Assembly: GCA_050298535.1 (NCBI GenBank)
Contig: JBNKUI010000105.1
Span: 310,001-374,000 of the forward strand
Length of the DNA: 64,000 nucleotides
Reading direction: 5' to 3'
Source of the DNA: JABDMH01 sp050298535
Lineage (GTDB): Bacteria > Bacteroidota > Bacteroidia > Chitinophagales > Saprospiraceae
Below are positions 1 to 8,519 of the stretch, in pieces (the first letter of the stretch is position 1; each line of letters starts with the position of its first letter). A program made the position numbers and the translations under genes. Below the pieces are notes generated by a model that saw only the letters and a program-made list of their open reading frames with translations, did not search any database and had not been told where the DNA came from.

Positions 1-2256
1 GTACTCTTTCCTGAAAGTGGAATCATTAAGGCAGAACTGGTCTCCTATTATTTAAATCTTGCCCCTACCATACTTCGCTACATCAGTCGAAGGCCGTTGT
101 CACTTATACGTTTTCCGGATGGCATCACAGCCCATCAGTTCTTCCAGAAAGATAAGCCTGACTGGGCCCCTGAATGGATAGAAAGTGTACCTCTGGGTAA
201 AGAGAAGAAGAAGCACTACGTCATGGCTACAGAAGAAGCAAGCATGGTTTGGCTGGCAAACCTTGCTTGCATCGAGTTACACATTCGCCAGGATAAGCAT
301 CCACATCATGACAATCCCACATTTATCATTTTTGATCTGGATCCTCCCGAGGGTCAGCCATTCAAAGAAATCATTGAAATTGCGCTGCATCTTCGAGAGT
401 TCTTGACCTCCTTTGGATACCATCCTTTTGTGAAAACCAGTGGAGGGAAAGGCATTCACATTTTCATTCCCATTGAACCGCACTATGATTATGACACATC
501 CTTTGCCTGTGTCAAACTTCTGGGAGAGGGCTTTGTCGCCCGATACAAAGCAGACACGACATTAAAAATACCGAAGGGAGCCCGGCAGGGAAAACTACTC
601 GTGGACATCTATAGAAATCGGGGTTCTCAGACGATTGTAGCGCCGTACAGTGTAAGAGGGCGTGAGCCTGCTCCTGTCTCCATGCCCTTGCCATGGGCAG
701 AACTCGTGAAAGTGGAAGATCCCCGCCAATTTCATCTAAGGAATGTCTTCGAAATGGTGCGGGATCAGGGAGATGCCTGGGAGGGCTTCGACAGCTTTTC
801 GGTCCCATTGCATACAGATGAAACCCAGCGATCCGGAGCGGAAATAAACCTTCCCGAATCCAAATTTTACAAGACCCCGGCCCAATTAAAGGCCTATAGT
901 GAAAAACGGGATTTCTCTAAAACCCCGGAACCAGCTCCATCTGCTATGAAGACTGATGGCAATGCATTCGTCATTCATCGGCACCATGCTTCCAGACTGC
1001 ACTACGATCTGCGTCTCGAAAAAGATGGGACCTTGCTCTCCTGGGCCGTCCCCAGGGGTATGCCACACAAGCCGGGTATAAAGCGGTTGGCGGTACAAAC
1101 GGAGCCTCATCCCATTGAGTATCTCCAATTTGATGGTGAGATACCTAAGGGGCAGTATGGGGGAGGAATGATGTGGATCTTCGCCCGAGGAAAATATGAG
1201 ATCACAAAGGAAAAGAAGGACGGGTTTTATTTCAGGCTATCAAGTCCTCAGCTGGCAGGAGAATTCAGAATACACAATACAAAAGAAAAGGAATGGCTGC
1301 TGGAACGAGTAGATCGTGATATCATACGAATCATGGATGACCCGATTCGAGTCATGCTAGCCAATCCGCGAAAAAATCTGCCTCCACATGAAGATGAATA
1401 TATCTATGAAGTGAAATGGGATGGCATCCGCGCTACTATTCATGTAGAAGAGGGGCAAATCAAAATCCGAAGCAGAAGTCAAAGAGATCTTACAGATCAA
1501 TTCCCAGAATTGCAGAATGTGTCCGACTCGTTTCGGATTTCACACGGAATATTTGATTGTGAGATTGTCTGCCTTGACAAAAAGGGTCGACCTGATTTCA
1601 AAAAGGTTATCAGTCGCATGCATAGCAGCAGCCCTGCCAAAATACAGCAGGCCACTAAGCGAAATCCGGCTTATGCGTATTTGTTTGACTGCTTGTATGT
1701 AGATGGTCGATCACTCATCAACGAGCCTCTCGAGCGTCGAAGGGTTTGGTGCGAAGACAGTATCAAGAAAGGGACCAACTACCGGTTTAGTCAGGGCATG
1801 GATGATGGTGCCGCCTTATTGGAAGCGGCAAGGAGCATGAATCTGGAAGGTATCATTGCGAAGCGTAGAGGTTCGAAATATCAAGTGGGAAAGCGATCAG
1901 ATGATTGGTACAAGATTAAATTTCGCACAGAAGAGGAAGTTGCCATTATCGGATTTACGGAAGGGAATAATGAAAGAAGTAGCACCTTTGGTGCCCTGCA
2001 TATTGCCGAGGTGCAGGGAAGTGATCTCATTTATCGAGGAAAGGTAGGTACCGGCTTTGATAGCAAGAAAATGGCAGAGATAAGGGAGCTGATCGACAAA
2101 TGCACCGAGATTGAAAAACCCATCGAAGAAAAAACAGAAGATGATAACTCATCAGTCTGGATTGAACCTTCGATCACTTGCCTGGTGCAATTTGCAAGCA
2201 TTACCAACAATGGCACATATCGAGAGCCTGTATTTCAACACCTGATAGACTGGTGA
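1..2256 (+). CDS. ligD: ATP-dependent DNA ligase LigD (5' end outside window)
   Basis: Multifunctional enzyme of bacterial non-homologous end joining; with Ku it trims, fills and seals double-strand breaks. The frame is open from base 1, so the true start lies upstream; 751 residues are visible. Order is polymerase/primase, 3'-phosphoesterase, ligase, as in mycobacterial LigD rather than the Pseudomonas order. The polymerase part shows RPLSLIRFPDG and a metal-binding DLD (FIIFDLDPPEG). The phosphoesterase starts near visible residue 320 with HRHHASRLHYDLRLEKDG. The ligase nucleotidyl lysine is in YEVKWDGIR (codon 1414-1416, visible residue 472). ku follows after 50 bases on the same strand, so the two probably form one transcription unit. 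An in-frame TTG at 97 is not a credible start because it would cut into the polymerase domain. Confidence 0.95.
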   Translation, partial: VLFPESGIIKAELVSYYLNLAPTILRYISRRPLSLIRFPDGITAHQFFQKDKPDWAPEWIESVPLGKEKKKHYVMATEEASMVWLANLACIELHIRQDKHPHHDNPTFIIFDLDPPEGQPFKEIIEIALHLREFLTSFGYHPFVKTSGGKGIHIFIPIEPHYDYDTSFACVKLLGEGFVARYKADTTLKIPKGARQGKLLVDIYRNRGSQTIVAPYSVRGREPAPVSMPLPWAELVKVEDPRQFHLRNVFEMVRDQGDAWEGFDSFSVPLHTDETQRSGAEINLPESKFYKTPAQLKAYSEKRDFSKTPEPAPSAMKTDGNAFVIHRHHASRLHYDLRLEKDGTLLSWAVPRGMPHKPGIKRLAVQTEPHPIEYLQFDGEIPKGQYGGGMMWIFARGKYEITKEKKDGFYFRLSSPQLAGEFRIHNTKEKEWLLERVDRDIIRIMDDPIRVMLANPRKNLPPHEDEYIYEVKWDGIRATIHVEEGQIKIRSRSQRDLTDQFPELQNVSDSFRISHGIFDCEIVCLDKKGRPDFKKVISRMHSSSPAKIQQATKRNPAYAYLFDCLYVDGRSLINEPLERRRVWCEDSIKKGTNYRFSQGMDDGAALLEAARSMNLEGIIAKRRGSKYQVGKRSDDWYKIKFRTEEEVAIIGFTEGNNERSSTFGALHIAEVQGSDLIYRGKVGTGFDSKKMAEIRELIDKCTEIEKPIEEKTEDDNSSVWIEPSITCLVQFASITNNGTYREPVFQHLIDW

Positions 2257-2306
2257 TTAAATATTGGTATAAAATTTGATATGTATTTGAGACAAAACAC
2301 GATGAA

Positions 2307-3146
2307 ATGAGAGCTATCTGGAAAGGACATATACGATTTTCTCTAGTCACCATACCCATTCGAATGTATAGTGCCATTGAGTCTGGCGCCAGTATAAGCT
2401 TTCGGCAACTTCATAAAGAAGATAACGGCCCTATTGGATACAAGAAGGTATGTAAGGTTTGCGAAGAAGCCGTAGGCCCCAAAGACATAGTAAAGGGCTA
2501 TGAATATGAATCTGATCAGTATGTGATCATCGATAATGAGGACTTGCAGAAAATCAAGCTGAAAAGTACTAAAGTAATAGATATTGAAGCTTTTGTGGAT
2601 GCTGACGAAGTCAACCCGGCGTTGTTCGACACACCCTACTTTGCAGGACCTGATGGAGAGGTGGCGGCTAAGGCATACTCATTGCTATGTGAAACCTTGA
2701 AGAATAGTAACAAGCTGGGAATCGGTAAGGTGGTCCTGCGTGACAAGGAAAATGTAGTCCTTATCGCCCCATCTGGTCCGGGCCTCATGATGTACAAACT
2801 CAGATACCCTTCAGAACTACGCAATATCGAGCAGGTACCTAATTTAGGAGCCGCCGAGACAGATGAAGCACAGTTGAAGCTGGCAGAGACGCTGGTATCT
2901 TCTATGGAGAAACCTTTTGCAGAGTTAGAGCTTGAAGATAAGTACCGTGCCGCCGTGATGGAAATAGTAGAGGCCAAAATTGAAGGTAAAGAGATCGTCA
3001 TGCTTGCCGAGGAAGAAGCTCCTGTCGTAGATATCATGACGGCACTGCAAGAAAGTATCAATCAGGCAAAAGCACAGAAGAAACCCTTGAAGAAAGCCAC
3101 TGGCAAGAAGTCAGCTGAGCAGGAAGAAGATAAAAAGAGTGCCTAA
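2307..3146 (+). CDS. ku: Ku protein, non-homologous end joining
   Basis: Prokaryotic Ku homodimer subunit, a ring that threads onto DNA ends and recruits LigD. The N-terminus MRAIWKGHIRFSLVTIPI is the family signature, and the core beta-barrel follows through about residue 230. At 279 residues it has the usual size. The tail (about residues 250-279) is rich in Lys, Gln and Glu, like the basic C-terminal extensions of other bacterial Ku proteins that contact DNA. ATG start at 2307. The gene lies 50 bases after ligD, matching the common ligD-ku pairing. The only hairpin after the stop is a weak AT-only one. Confidence 0.95.
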   Translation: MRAIWKGHIRFSLVTIPIRMYSAIESGASISFRQLHKEDNGPIGYKKVCKVCEEAVGPKDIVKGYEYESDQYVIIDNEDLQKIKLKSTKVIDIEAFVDADEVNPALFDTPYFAGPDGEVAAKAYSLLCETLKNSNKLGIGKVVLRDKENVVLIAPSGPGLMMYKLRYPSELRNIEQVPNLGAAETDEAQLKLAETLVSSMEKPFAELELEDKYRAAVMEIVEAKIEGKEIVMLAEEEAPVVDIMTALQESINQAKAQKKPLKKATGKKSAEQEEDKKSA

Positions 3147-3340
3147 CAGGATTATTTCTTTAAAATAATTTAGGACATTACCTCCTCAAATCATATGTAT
3201 GGCTGCAAACATCAGCCTCTGTCCTGGAAATTTCTTAAATTAAGGTGCCGAAAGTCAATACTTGCTATACATTGACACTCTCCAAGACTAGAAAATTCTA
3301 TATATTATAAATTCCTTACCTATTTAAAGTTTTATAAGCT

Positions 3341-3799
3341 ATGGCCGTTTTTGATTTAAAAATCAATGGAAAAGTTCATCAGATCGATGTGGCACCTGAT
3401 ACTCCGATGCTGTGGGTATTGCGTGATCACGCCAACCTTGTCGGTACTAAATATGGATGTGGTATCGCCCAATGTGGTGCATGTACAATTCATGTAGATG
3501 GGGTAGCTACGCGATCCTGTATTTTACCAGTTTCCAGTGTTAGTGACAAAGAGATTACAACAATTGAAGGACTGTCAGAAGATGGTTCGCATCCTCTACA
3601 GGAAGCATGGATCGAGCATGATGTTCCACAATGTGGTTACTGTCAGGCGGGTCAAATCATGAGTGCTGCATCCTTATTAAAGGACAATCCCAGTCCTACA
3701 GATGAAGATATTGATACGGCGATGAACGGGAACATCTGTCGTTGTGGTACTTACTTGCGTATTAAGAAAGCCATCAAGACCGCAGCCGGAAATATGTAA
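3341..3799 (+). CDS. (2Fe-2S)-binding subunit of a molybdenum hydroxylase (IorA-like)
   Basis: Small electron-transfer subunit of a xanthine-dehydrogenase-family enzyme, of the isoquinoline 1-oxidoreductase or aldehyde oxidase type. An N-terminal plant-type ferredoxin domain carries the first cluster cysteines (YGCGIAQCGACTIHVDG, about residues 42-60). The C-terminal helical domain carries the second cluster (QCGYCQAGQ and NGNICRCGTY). At 152 residues it is full length. It has no signal peptide and is probably carried out of the cell with the Tat-signal-bearing large subunit, 32 bases downstream. No separate FAD subunit is present, as expected for the two-subunit Ior-type enzymes. The physiological substrate cannot be read from sequence. 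Confidence 0.9.
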   Translation: MAVFDLKINGKVHQIDVAPDTPMLWVLRDHANLVGTKYGCGIAQCGACTIHVDGVATRSCILPVSSVSDKEITTIEGLSEDGSHPLQEAWIEHDVPQCGYCQAGQIMSAASLLKDNPSPTDEDIDTAMNGNICRCGTYLRIKKAIKTAAGNM

Positions 3800-3831
3800 T
3801 CATTCTCTGTCAATCTCAAATTTAACTTCAA

Positions 3832-6024
3832 ATGCAAATAATAAAGACTAGATATAAAAGAAGGTCATTTCTCAAAGCCAGTGCGGCCTCCGGTGGAGGT
3901 ATGGTGCTCGGTTTTAGCTGGCTTGCCTCTTGTGCACCCACACCTGACCAGGTGAAGGCAATGCCCAGTGAGTGGTTTGATATTAACGCCTTTTTGAAAA
4001 TTGGTGACAACGGTGTGGTGACGATCATGTCACCCAATCCTGAAATTGGTCAAAACGTAAAAACAGCTATGCCGATGATCGTAGCTGAAGAATTGGATGT
4101 CTCCTGGAAGGATGTCGTCGTGGAGCAAGCAGGACTTGACAAGAACAAATTTACCCGACAACTTGCCGGAGGAAGTCAATCCATCCGAGCAGGATGGCAG
4201 GGACTTCGCATGGCAGGTGCTACAGCCCGCAGAATGCTGTTGGAAGCTGCTGCAAAAGAATGGGAAGTACCTGTGGAGGAGTTGTCGACCAGTGAAGGTG
4301 TGATCTCGCACAGTTCTGGAAAATCTGCCGGTTATGGTGAAATCGCTTCAGCTGCAGCCAATGTAGAAGTACCTGAAGAAGTAGCCCTCAAAGATCCTAA
4401 GGACTTCACAATCATTGGTACTAGCCAGATGAATGTGGATGGCATGAACATTGTCACCGGCAAGCCACTTTTTGGTTTGGACGTGCAAAAACCAAACATG
4501 CTGATAGCCATGATAGAGCATCCCCCCGCGTTCGGAATGAAACTGAAGTCATTTGATGCAGATGCGGTAAAAGCCATGCCCGGTATAAAAGATGCATTTG
4601 CTATCAACTCGCTTCCTGATGGAGTAGAGAGACAGTGGTCGGATGCCAATGCATTTCCAGAGCTAATTGCCATTGTAGGAAACTCAACCTGGGAGGTCAT
4701 GCAGGCAAAGAAAGCACTAAATGCAGAGTGGGAAGCTGACAGCAAGCTGGAAAGCACAGAAGATCATGAGGCTACCTTGACAGATTTAGTCTCAAAACCA
4801 ACGGCAGAAGCCGCCAGAAAAGATGGTAATCCAGAAGCTGCTTTCGCCTCGGCTGCCCAAATAGTTGAAAAGACATATACAGCCCCTTTCCTGGCTCATA
4901 ACACTATGGAGCCCATGAACTTCTACGCAAACGTTACTGCGGACAAGGCGGAATTAGAAGGGCCAATTCAAACGCCTGAGTTTCTAAGTAAGACAGTCGC
5001 AGCGGTGCTCAACATGCCTGAAGACAATGTCTCCATCATGATGACACGTATGGGAGGTGGTTTTGGTAGAAGATTGTATGGTCACTTCGGAGTAGAGGCA
5101 GCGGTGATTTCACAGAAGGCTGGAGCTCCTATAAAGCTCGTTTATACTCGAGAAGATGATATGACTCAAGGTACTTACCGGCCAGCTTATAAGGTGACCT
5201 ATCGAGCCGCACTGGATGAAAACGGCAATATGACGGCTTTTCATGTCAGAGGAGCCGGCACACACGGTAGTCCGGTTTTTGCCAACCGATATCCGGCTGG
5301 TGCCGTGGATCATTATTTGGCTGAAAATCACCGTAAAGAGTCTAATATCTCGACCGGTGCCTGGAGAGCTCCCCGGTCAAATTTCATTGCATTTGCGGAG
5401 CAGTCATTCCTGGACGAAGTGGCAGAAGCCGCGGGTAAGGATCCTATTGATTTCCGACTTGAACTCTTCGATCGAGCCATTGCGAATCCAGTGGGTGAAA
5501 ACAATGACTATGATGCCGAGCGCTATGCCGGAGTATTGAAACTTGTCAAAGAAAAGGCAAATTGGGGACAGGAAACGTCGGGAGTTCACCGAGGAGTTTC
5601 TGCATATTTCTGCCATAATAGTTATGTCGCACAGGTCGTGGACGTAGTGATGGAAAACGATCAGCCCCGGGTGAAAAAAGTTTGGTGTGCTGTAGATTGT
5701 GGAATTGTAGTGAATCCTGGCAGTGCCCTCAATCAAATAGAGGGAGGTATTGTAGATGGCATCGGGCATGCTCTTTACAGTGCTTTGACTTTCAAAGACG
5801 GAAAGGCGCAGCAGAGCAATTTTAATAACTATCGACTGATACGTCATAGCGAGGCACCCGAAGAAATCGAAACTTTCTTTGTGGACAATGGCATTGATCC
5901 AACGGGTCTTGGAGAACCTTCCCTACCTCCGGTGGCAGCGGCCCTTGCCAATGCTATAGCCAAAGCTACTGGTGAGCGTCGAAGAACACAACCTATGATG
6001 CAGGATCAAAAGATTCTGGGATAA
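3832..6024 (+). CDS. Molybdopterin-binding large subunit of a xanthine dehydrogenase-family enzyme (IorB-like)
   Basis: Catalytic molybdenum-cofactor subunit partnering the (2Fe-2S) protein just upstream. The N-terminus has a twin-arginine leader (RRSFLKASAASGG) followed by a hydrophobic stretch ending LASC, which resembles a lipobox, so the enzyme may be Tat-exported and lipid-anchored. The cofactor region shows MGGGFGRR (about residues 407-414), and the C-terminal GLGEPSLPP carries the catalytic Glu expected in this family. At 730 residues it is full length for IorB-type proteins. Family members oxidise N-heterocycles or aldehydes; the substrate here is unknown. A strong hairpin terminator follows 27 bases after the stop. 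Cofactor-insertion chaperones (XdhC-like) are not in the window. Confidence 0.9.
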   Translation: MQIIKTRYKRRSFLKASAASGGGMVLGFSWLASCAPTPDQVKAMPSEWFDINAFLKIGDNGVVTIMSPNPEIGQNVKTAMPMIVAEELDVSWKDVVVEQAGLDKNKFTRQLAGGSQSIRAGWQGLRMAGATARRMLLEAAAKEWEVPVEELSTSEGVISHSSGKSAGYGEIASAAANVEVPEEVALKDPKDFTIIGTSQMNVDGMNIVTGKPLFGLDVQKPNMLIAMIEHPPAFGMKLKSFDADAVKAMPGIKDAFAINSLPDGVERQWSDANAFPELIAIVGNSTWEVMQAKKALNAEWEADSKLESTEDHEATLTDLVSKPTAEAARKDGNPEAAFASAAQIVEKTYTAPFLAHNTMEPMNFYANVTADKAELEGPIQTPEFLSKTVAAVLNMPEDNVSIMMTRMGGGFGRRLYGHFGVEAAVISQKAGAPIKLVYTREDDMTQGTYRPAYKVTYRAALDENGNMTAFHVRGAGTHGSPVFANRYPAGAVDHYLAENHRKESNISTGAWRAPRSNFIAFAEQSFLDEVAEAAGKDPIDFRLELFDRAIANPVGENNDYDAERYAGVLKLVKEKANWGQETSGVHRGVSAYFCHNSYVAQVVDVVMENDQPRVKKVWCAVDCGIVVNPGSALNQIEGGIVDGIGHALYSALTFKDGKAQQSNFNNYRLIRHSEAPEEIETFFVDNGIDPTGLGEPSLPPVAAALANAIAKATGERRRTQPMMQDQKILG

Positions 6025-6051
6025 AAAAAGGTGAATTCTAGAAATATAGAC

Positions 6052-6082
6052 GGGGTTGCTTTTTTAAAGCGACCCCTTTTTT
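6052..6082 (+). terminator. Rho-independent terminator after the molybdenum hydroxylase genes
   Basis: A nine-base stem (GGGGTTGCT at 6052-6060 with AGCGACCCC at 6068-6076, one G-T pair) closes a seven-base loop and runs straight into six Ts (6077-6082). It lies between the stop codons of two convergent genes, so it ends the plus-strand transcript just before the minus-strand gene's stop. Confidence 0.85.
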
Positions 6083-7301
6083 ATTTGAGGGAAGAATGGA
6101 TTACCATTTCTTGCTCAAGTGTCTTATGAACGGGGCAACGATTTGCAATCTCCAGCATTCGTTGTCGCTGCTCATCTGACAAATCACCTTTAAGCTCTAT
6201 AAATCGGTGCATGCGATCTATTTTGCTTCGCTTGGTATTCTCATCCTTCATGCACTCATCACAGTCTTCCGCATAGATTTTTTCATGATCGACATGTACC
6301 AGTACCTCTTCCAATGCCCACTTCTTACGATCTGCATACATCCGAAGTGTCATCGTAGTGCATGAAACCAATGCTGCACTCAATAATTCATAGGGAGAAG
6401 GCCCCAGATCATCGCCCTGTACAGACTTCGGCTCATCTGCGATCAGGAAGTGATTTCCCGCCTGAATATGCGTTGTAAATTTAAATTCCGACCCCAGACT
6501 ACCGACTACCTGATGATTGGACTCGATAGTGACCGGATCTGCATCTATGTACCGATTTGACCATGCCGCAATCACCTGTCCTGCATAATGAGCATCTCTT
6601 TTATCGCTTAAGATATGATCAGCACGATCCAGAGAAACAAAACTTTTTGGGTGAAATGCCGCTTCATACAATTTGCGGGCATGAGAAATGGCTACTTGCA
6701 TATCAGAAGGTGCATGCATTATGAGAACTGATTTTCTCAGATCGTTTAGTACTTCCAGGGTATTGTGCGTATCCAGGTCCTTTAAAAATTCGCTCGTGAT
6801 CGTAAAGACTCGGCCTGCAATGGTTACCTTGGCTTCTCCCTTACTGTATATTTCCTGATAGGCCTCCTTGAATAATTGCCCTACATGATCTGTTTCAGCT
6901 GGAGATCCAATCGTCACAAGACCCTTTATAGTTGGCAACTTTGCCGCAGCAAATATGGAGGCAGTACCCCCAAAGGAATGGCCGATCAAGAGAGTAGGCG
7001 CTTCATATGATCGCTTCAGAAATTCAGCAGCAGCAAGCAGATCCGTGATATTGGTGCTAAAGCTGGTAGCAGCAAATTTTCCCTCACTTTCTCCGAGGCC
7101 CGTGAAGTCAAAACGTAGTACAGCAATGCCTTCAGCTGTCAGTGCTCTCGAAATCTCCTTGGCAGCCTGTAAGTTTTTATTGCAGGTAAAGCAATGGGAA
7201 AATATGGCATAGGTCCGGGGCTGAGGAATGACGGGCAAATCCAGACGAGCAGAAAGTGTCTGTCCATTATGATTAAGGAAGCTAATATTTCTTGATCTCA
7301 T
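6081..7301 (-). CDS. Bifunctional alpha/beta hydrolase / OsmC-family protein
   Basis: Fusion of an alpha/beta hydrolase (about residues 1-250) with an OsmC/YhfA-type redox domain (about 270-400). The hydrolase has the nucleophile elbow LLIGHSFGGTASI and a plausible catalytic His in RADHILSD. The OsmC half has the two conserved cysteines, in ALVSCTTMTLRMYADRK and NRCPVHKTLEQE, which in OsmC/Ohr proteins reduce peroxides. The fusion architecture is known in Bacteroidota and some proteobacteria; its substrate is not established. The start overlaps the acylphosphatase stop by four bases, so the two are probably translationally coupled. It is the last gene of a four-gene minus-strand run. Confidence 0.9.
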   Translation of the reverse strand: MRSRNISFLNHNGQTLSARLDLPVIPQPRTYAIFSHCFTCNKNLQAAKEISRALTAEGIAVLRFDFTGLGESEGKFAATSFSTNITDLLAAAEFLKRSYEAPTLLIGHSFGGTASIFAAAKLPTIKGLVTIGSPAETDHVGQLFKEAYQEIYSKGEAKVTIAGRVFTITSEFLKDLDTHNTLEVLNDLRKSVLIMHAPSDMQVAISHARKLYEAAFHPKSFVSLDRADHILSDKRDAHYAGQVIAAWSNRYIDADPVTIESNHQVVGSLGSEFKFTTHIQAGNHFLIADEPKSVQGDDLGPSPYELLSAALVSCTTMTLRMYADRKKWALEEVLVHVDHEKIYAEDCDECMKDENTKRSKIDRMHRFIELKGDLSDEQRQRMLEIANRCPVHKTLEQEMVIHSSLK

Positions 7302-7588
7302 GATCGGTTTTTAGATCGAACAATGATAAAATCCTGTACATCCTGCCATTCTACGGATTCCGCCACTACTCGGTCTACCCGGGCATGTGGAGGTCCTCCA
7401 GCTTCACACCAGTATTTTAATTCTTCCACTTTATCCGGAGATCCATAGGCATAGATCCGTACAGATCCATCCGACTCATTCTGAACGGACCCTGTAAGTG
7501 TTAATTCACGAGCTTTTGATTGCGTGCTGGCCCGAAACCAGACTCCTTGTACTTTGCCGTATACCCGTAATCTAATCGCTGTCTTCAC
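7298..7588 (-). CDS. acyP: Acylphosphatase
   Basis: Small cytoplasmic enzyme hydrolysing acyl phosphates such as acetyl phosphate and carbamoyl phosphate. The diagnostic N-terminal motif VYGKVQGVWFRASTQSKA contains the phosphate-binding loop and catalytic Arg; the catalytic Asn is in GSVQNESDGSV. At 96 residues it is the normal size. The start codon is GTG (7586-7588), lying 17 bases inside the end of the upstream lpxD-like gene; no ATG is available. The stop overlaps the next gene's start by four bases. The overlaps on both sides place it firmly in one operon. Confidence 0.92.
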   Translation of the reverse strand: MKTAIRLRVYGKVQGVWFRASTQSKARELTLTGSVQNESDGSVRIYAYGSPDKVEELKYWCEAGGPPHARVDRVVAESVEWQDVQDFIIVRSKNRS

Positions 7589-8519
7589 CGGATGAATTCG
7601 AATCTTTTGCCTGAGCCAATCTTCTGAGGGTGATCAACTGAGCATACTGCTTCTTTGCTTCATCAGCAGGCAATCCAAAGTAAGTGACTCCACCCTTAAG
7701 ATTTCGGGTCACTCCACTTTGTCCCAGTATAGTCGCATCATCTCCTATTACAAGATTATTACTAATACCGGACTGGCCATATATTTTGACACGGTTACCA
7801 ATAATCGTCTTTCCACCAATCCCGACCTGCCCAGCCAGCAGACAATTTTTTCCTATTTCTACCCCATGGCCAATATGGACCTGGCAGTCTATGATGCTAC
7901 CTTCACCGATAATTGTACTTCCTGACACACCTTTATTAATAGTGCAACCTGCTCCAATGTTTACATGATCTTCAATAATCACATCACCTCCGCTACACCA
8001 CTGTCGATAGCTTTCTTCCTGAAACTTGAAGTAGAAAGCATCCGTACCAATAAGGGTACCCGCCTGAATTTTCACATGAGATCCTATCTTCGAATAGTCC
8101 CCAATATAACAGTGACTCTGAATATAGGTCTTTGCACCAATGGTAACATGATTGCCAATGACCACTCCAGGCTCAATGATGGCGCTAGGATGAATATCAG
8201 CCGTTTCGGAAATCCTTTTTTCAAGCGGACTAAAGGGTCGATGCTCCTTTACCATAGCATCATATACATCAAAGGGATTGTCCAAAATAATGAGTGTTTT
8301 ACCCGGTGGACATGGTGCTTCCTTGTTGATAAGAATAATGGTAGCAGCGGATGAAAGACATTTGTGGTAGTATTTTTCAACATCCACAAAGGTGATATCT
8401 CCTGGTTGGACTTTATGTATTTCATTAATCCCATGAGCATACTGCTCCTGATCCCCCACCAGCCTTCCACCAAACCGTAGGGCAATCTCTTTGACCGCAA
8501 CCGGATTGGGAAAACGCAT
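7572..8519 (-). CDS. lpxD: LpxD-like UDP-3-O-acylglucosamine N-acyltransferase
   Basis: Left-handed beta-helix acyltransferase of lipid A synthesis: it transfers a hydroxyacyl chain to the 2-amine of UDP-3-O-acyl-glucosamine. The N-terminal LpxD substrate domain (residues 1-100, including HKVQPGDITFVD) precedes hexapeptide repeats (about 110-290). A likely catalytic His lies in CQVHIGHGVEIGKNC. At 315 residues it is slightly shorter than classical LpxD (about 340). Bacteroidota often carry a second LpxD-like copy apart from the lpxC-fabZ locus. This may be that paralogue, because the neighbours (GT35-like enzyme, acylphosphatase) are not lipid A genes. It overlaps both neighbours, by 1 base upstream and 17 downstream. 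Confidence 0.82.
   Translation of the reverse strand: MRFPNPVAVKEIALRFGGRLVGDQEQYAHGINEIHKVQPGDITFVDVEKYYHKCLSSAATIILINKEAPCPPGKTLIILDNPFDVYDAMVKEHRPFSPLEKRISETADIHPSAIIEPGVVIGNHVTIGAKTYIQSHCYIGDYSKIGSHVKIQAGTLIGTDAFYFKFQEESYRQWCSGGDVIIEDHVNIGAGCTINKGVSGSTIIGEGSIIDCQVHIGHGVEIGKNCLLAGQVGIGGKTIIGNRVKIYGQSGISNNLVIGDDATILGQSGVTRNLKGGVTYFGLPADEAKKQYAQLITLRRLAQAKDSNSSGEDSD

Noticed and set aside
1..2256. ligD as a truncated pseudogene
   Set aside because: The frame is open to base 1 and begins inside the polymerase domain; truncation is due to the window edge.
3150..3168. AT-only inverted repeat after ku
   Set aside because: ATTATTT/AAATAAT would be a very weak stem with no T run; not a convincing terminator.
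3272..3340. TTGACA followed by an AT-rich stretch, resembling an E. coli promoter before the molybdenum hydroxylase
   Set aside because: Bacteroidota use TTG/TAnnTTTG elements; no such -7 box is present, so the match is probably chance.
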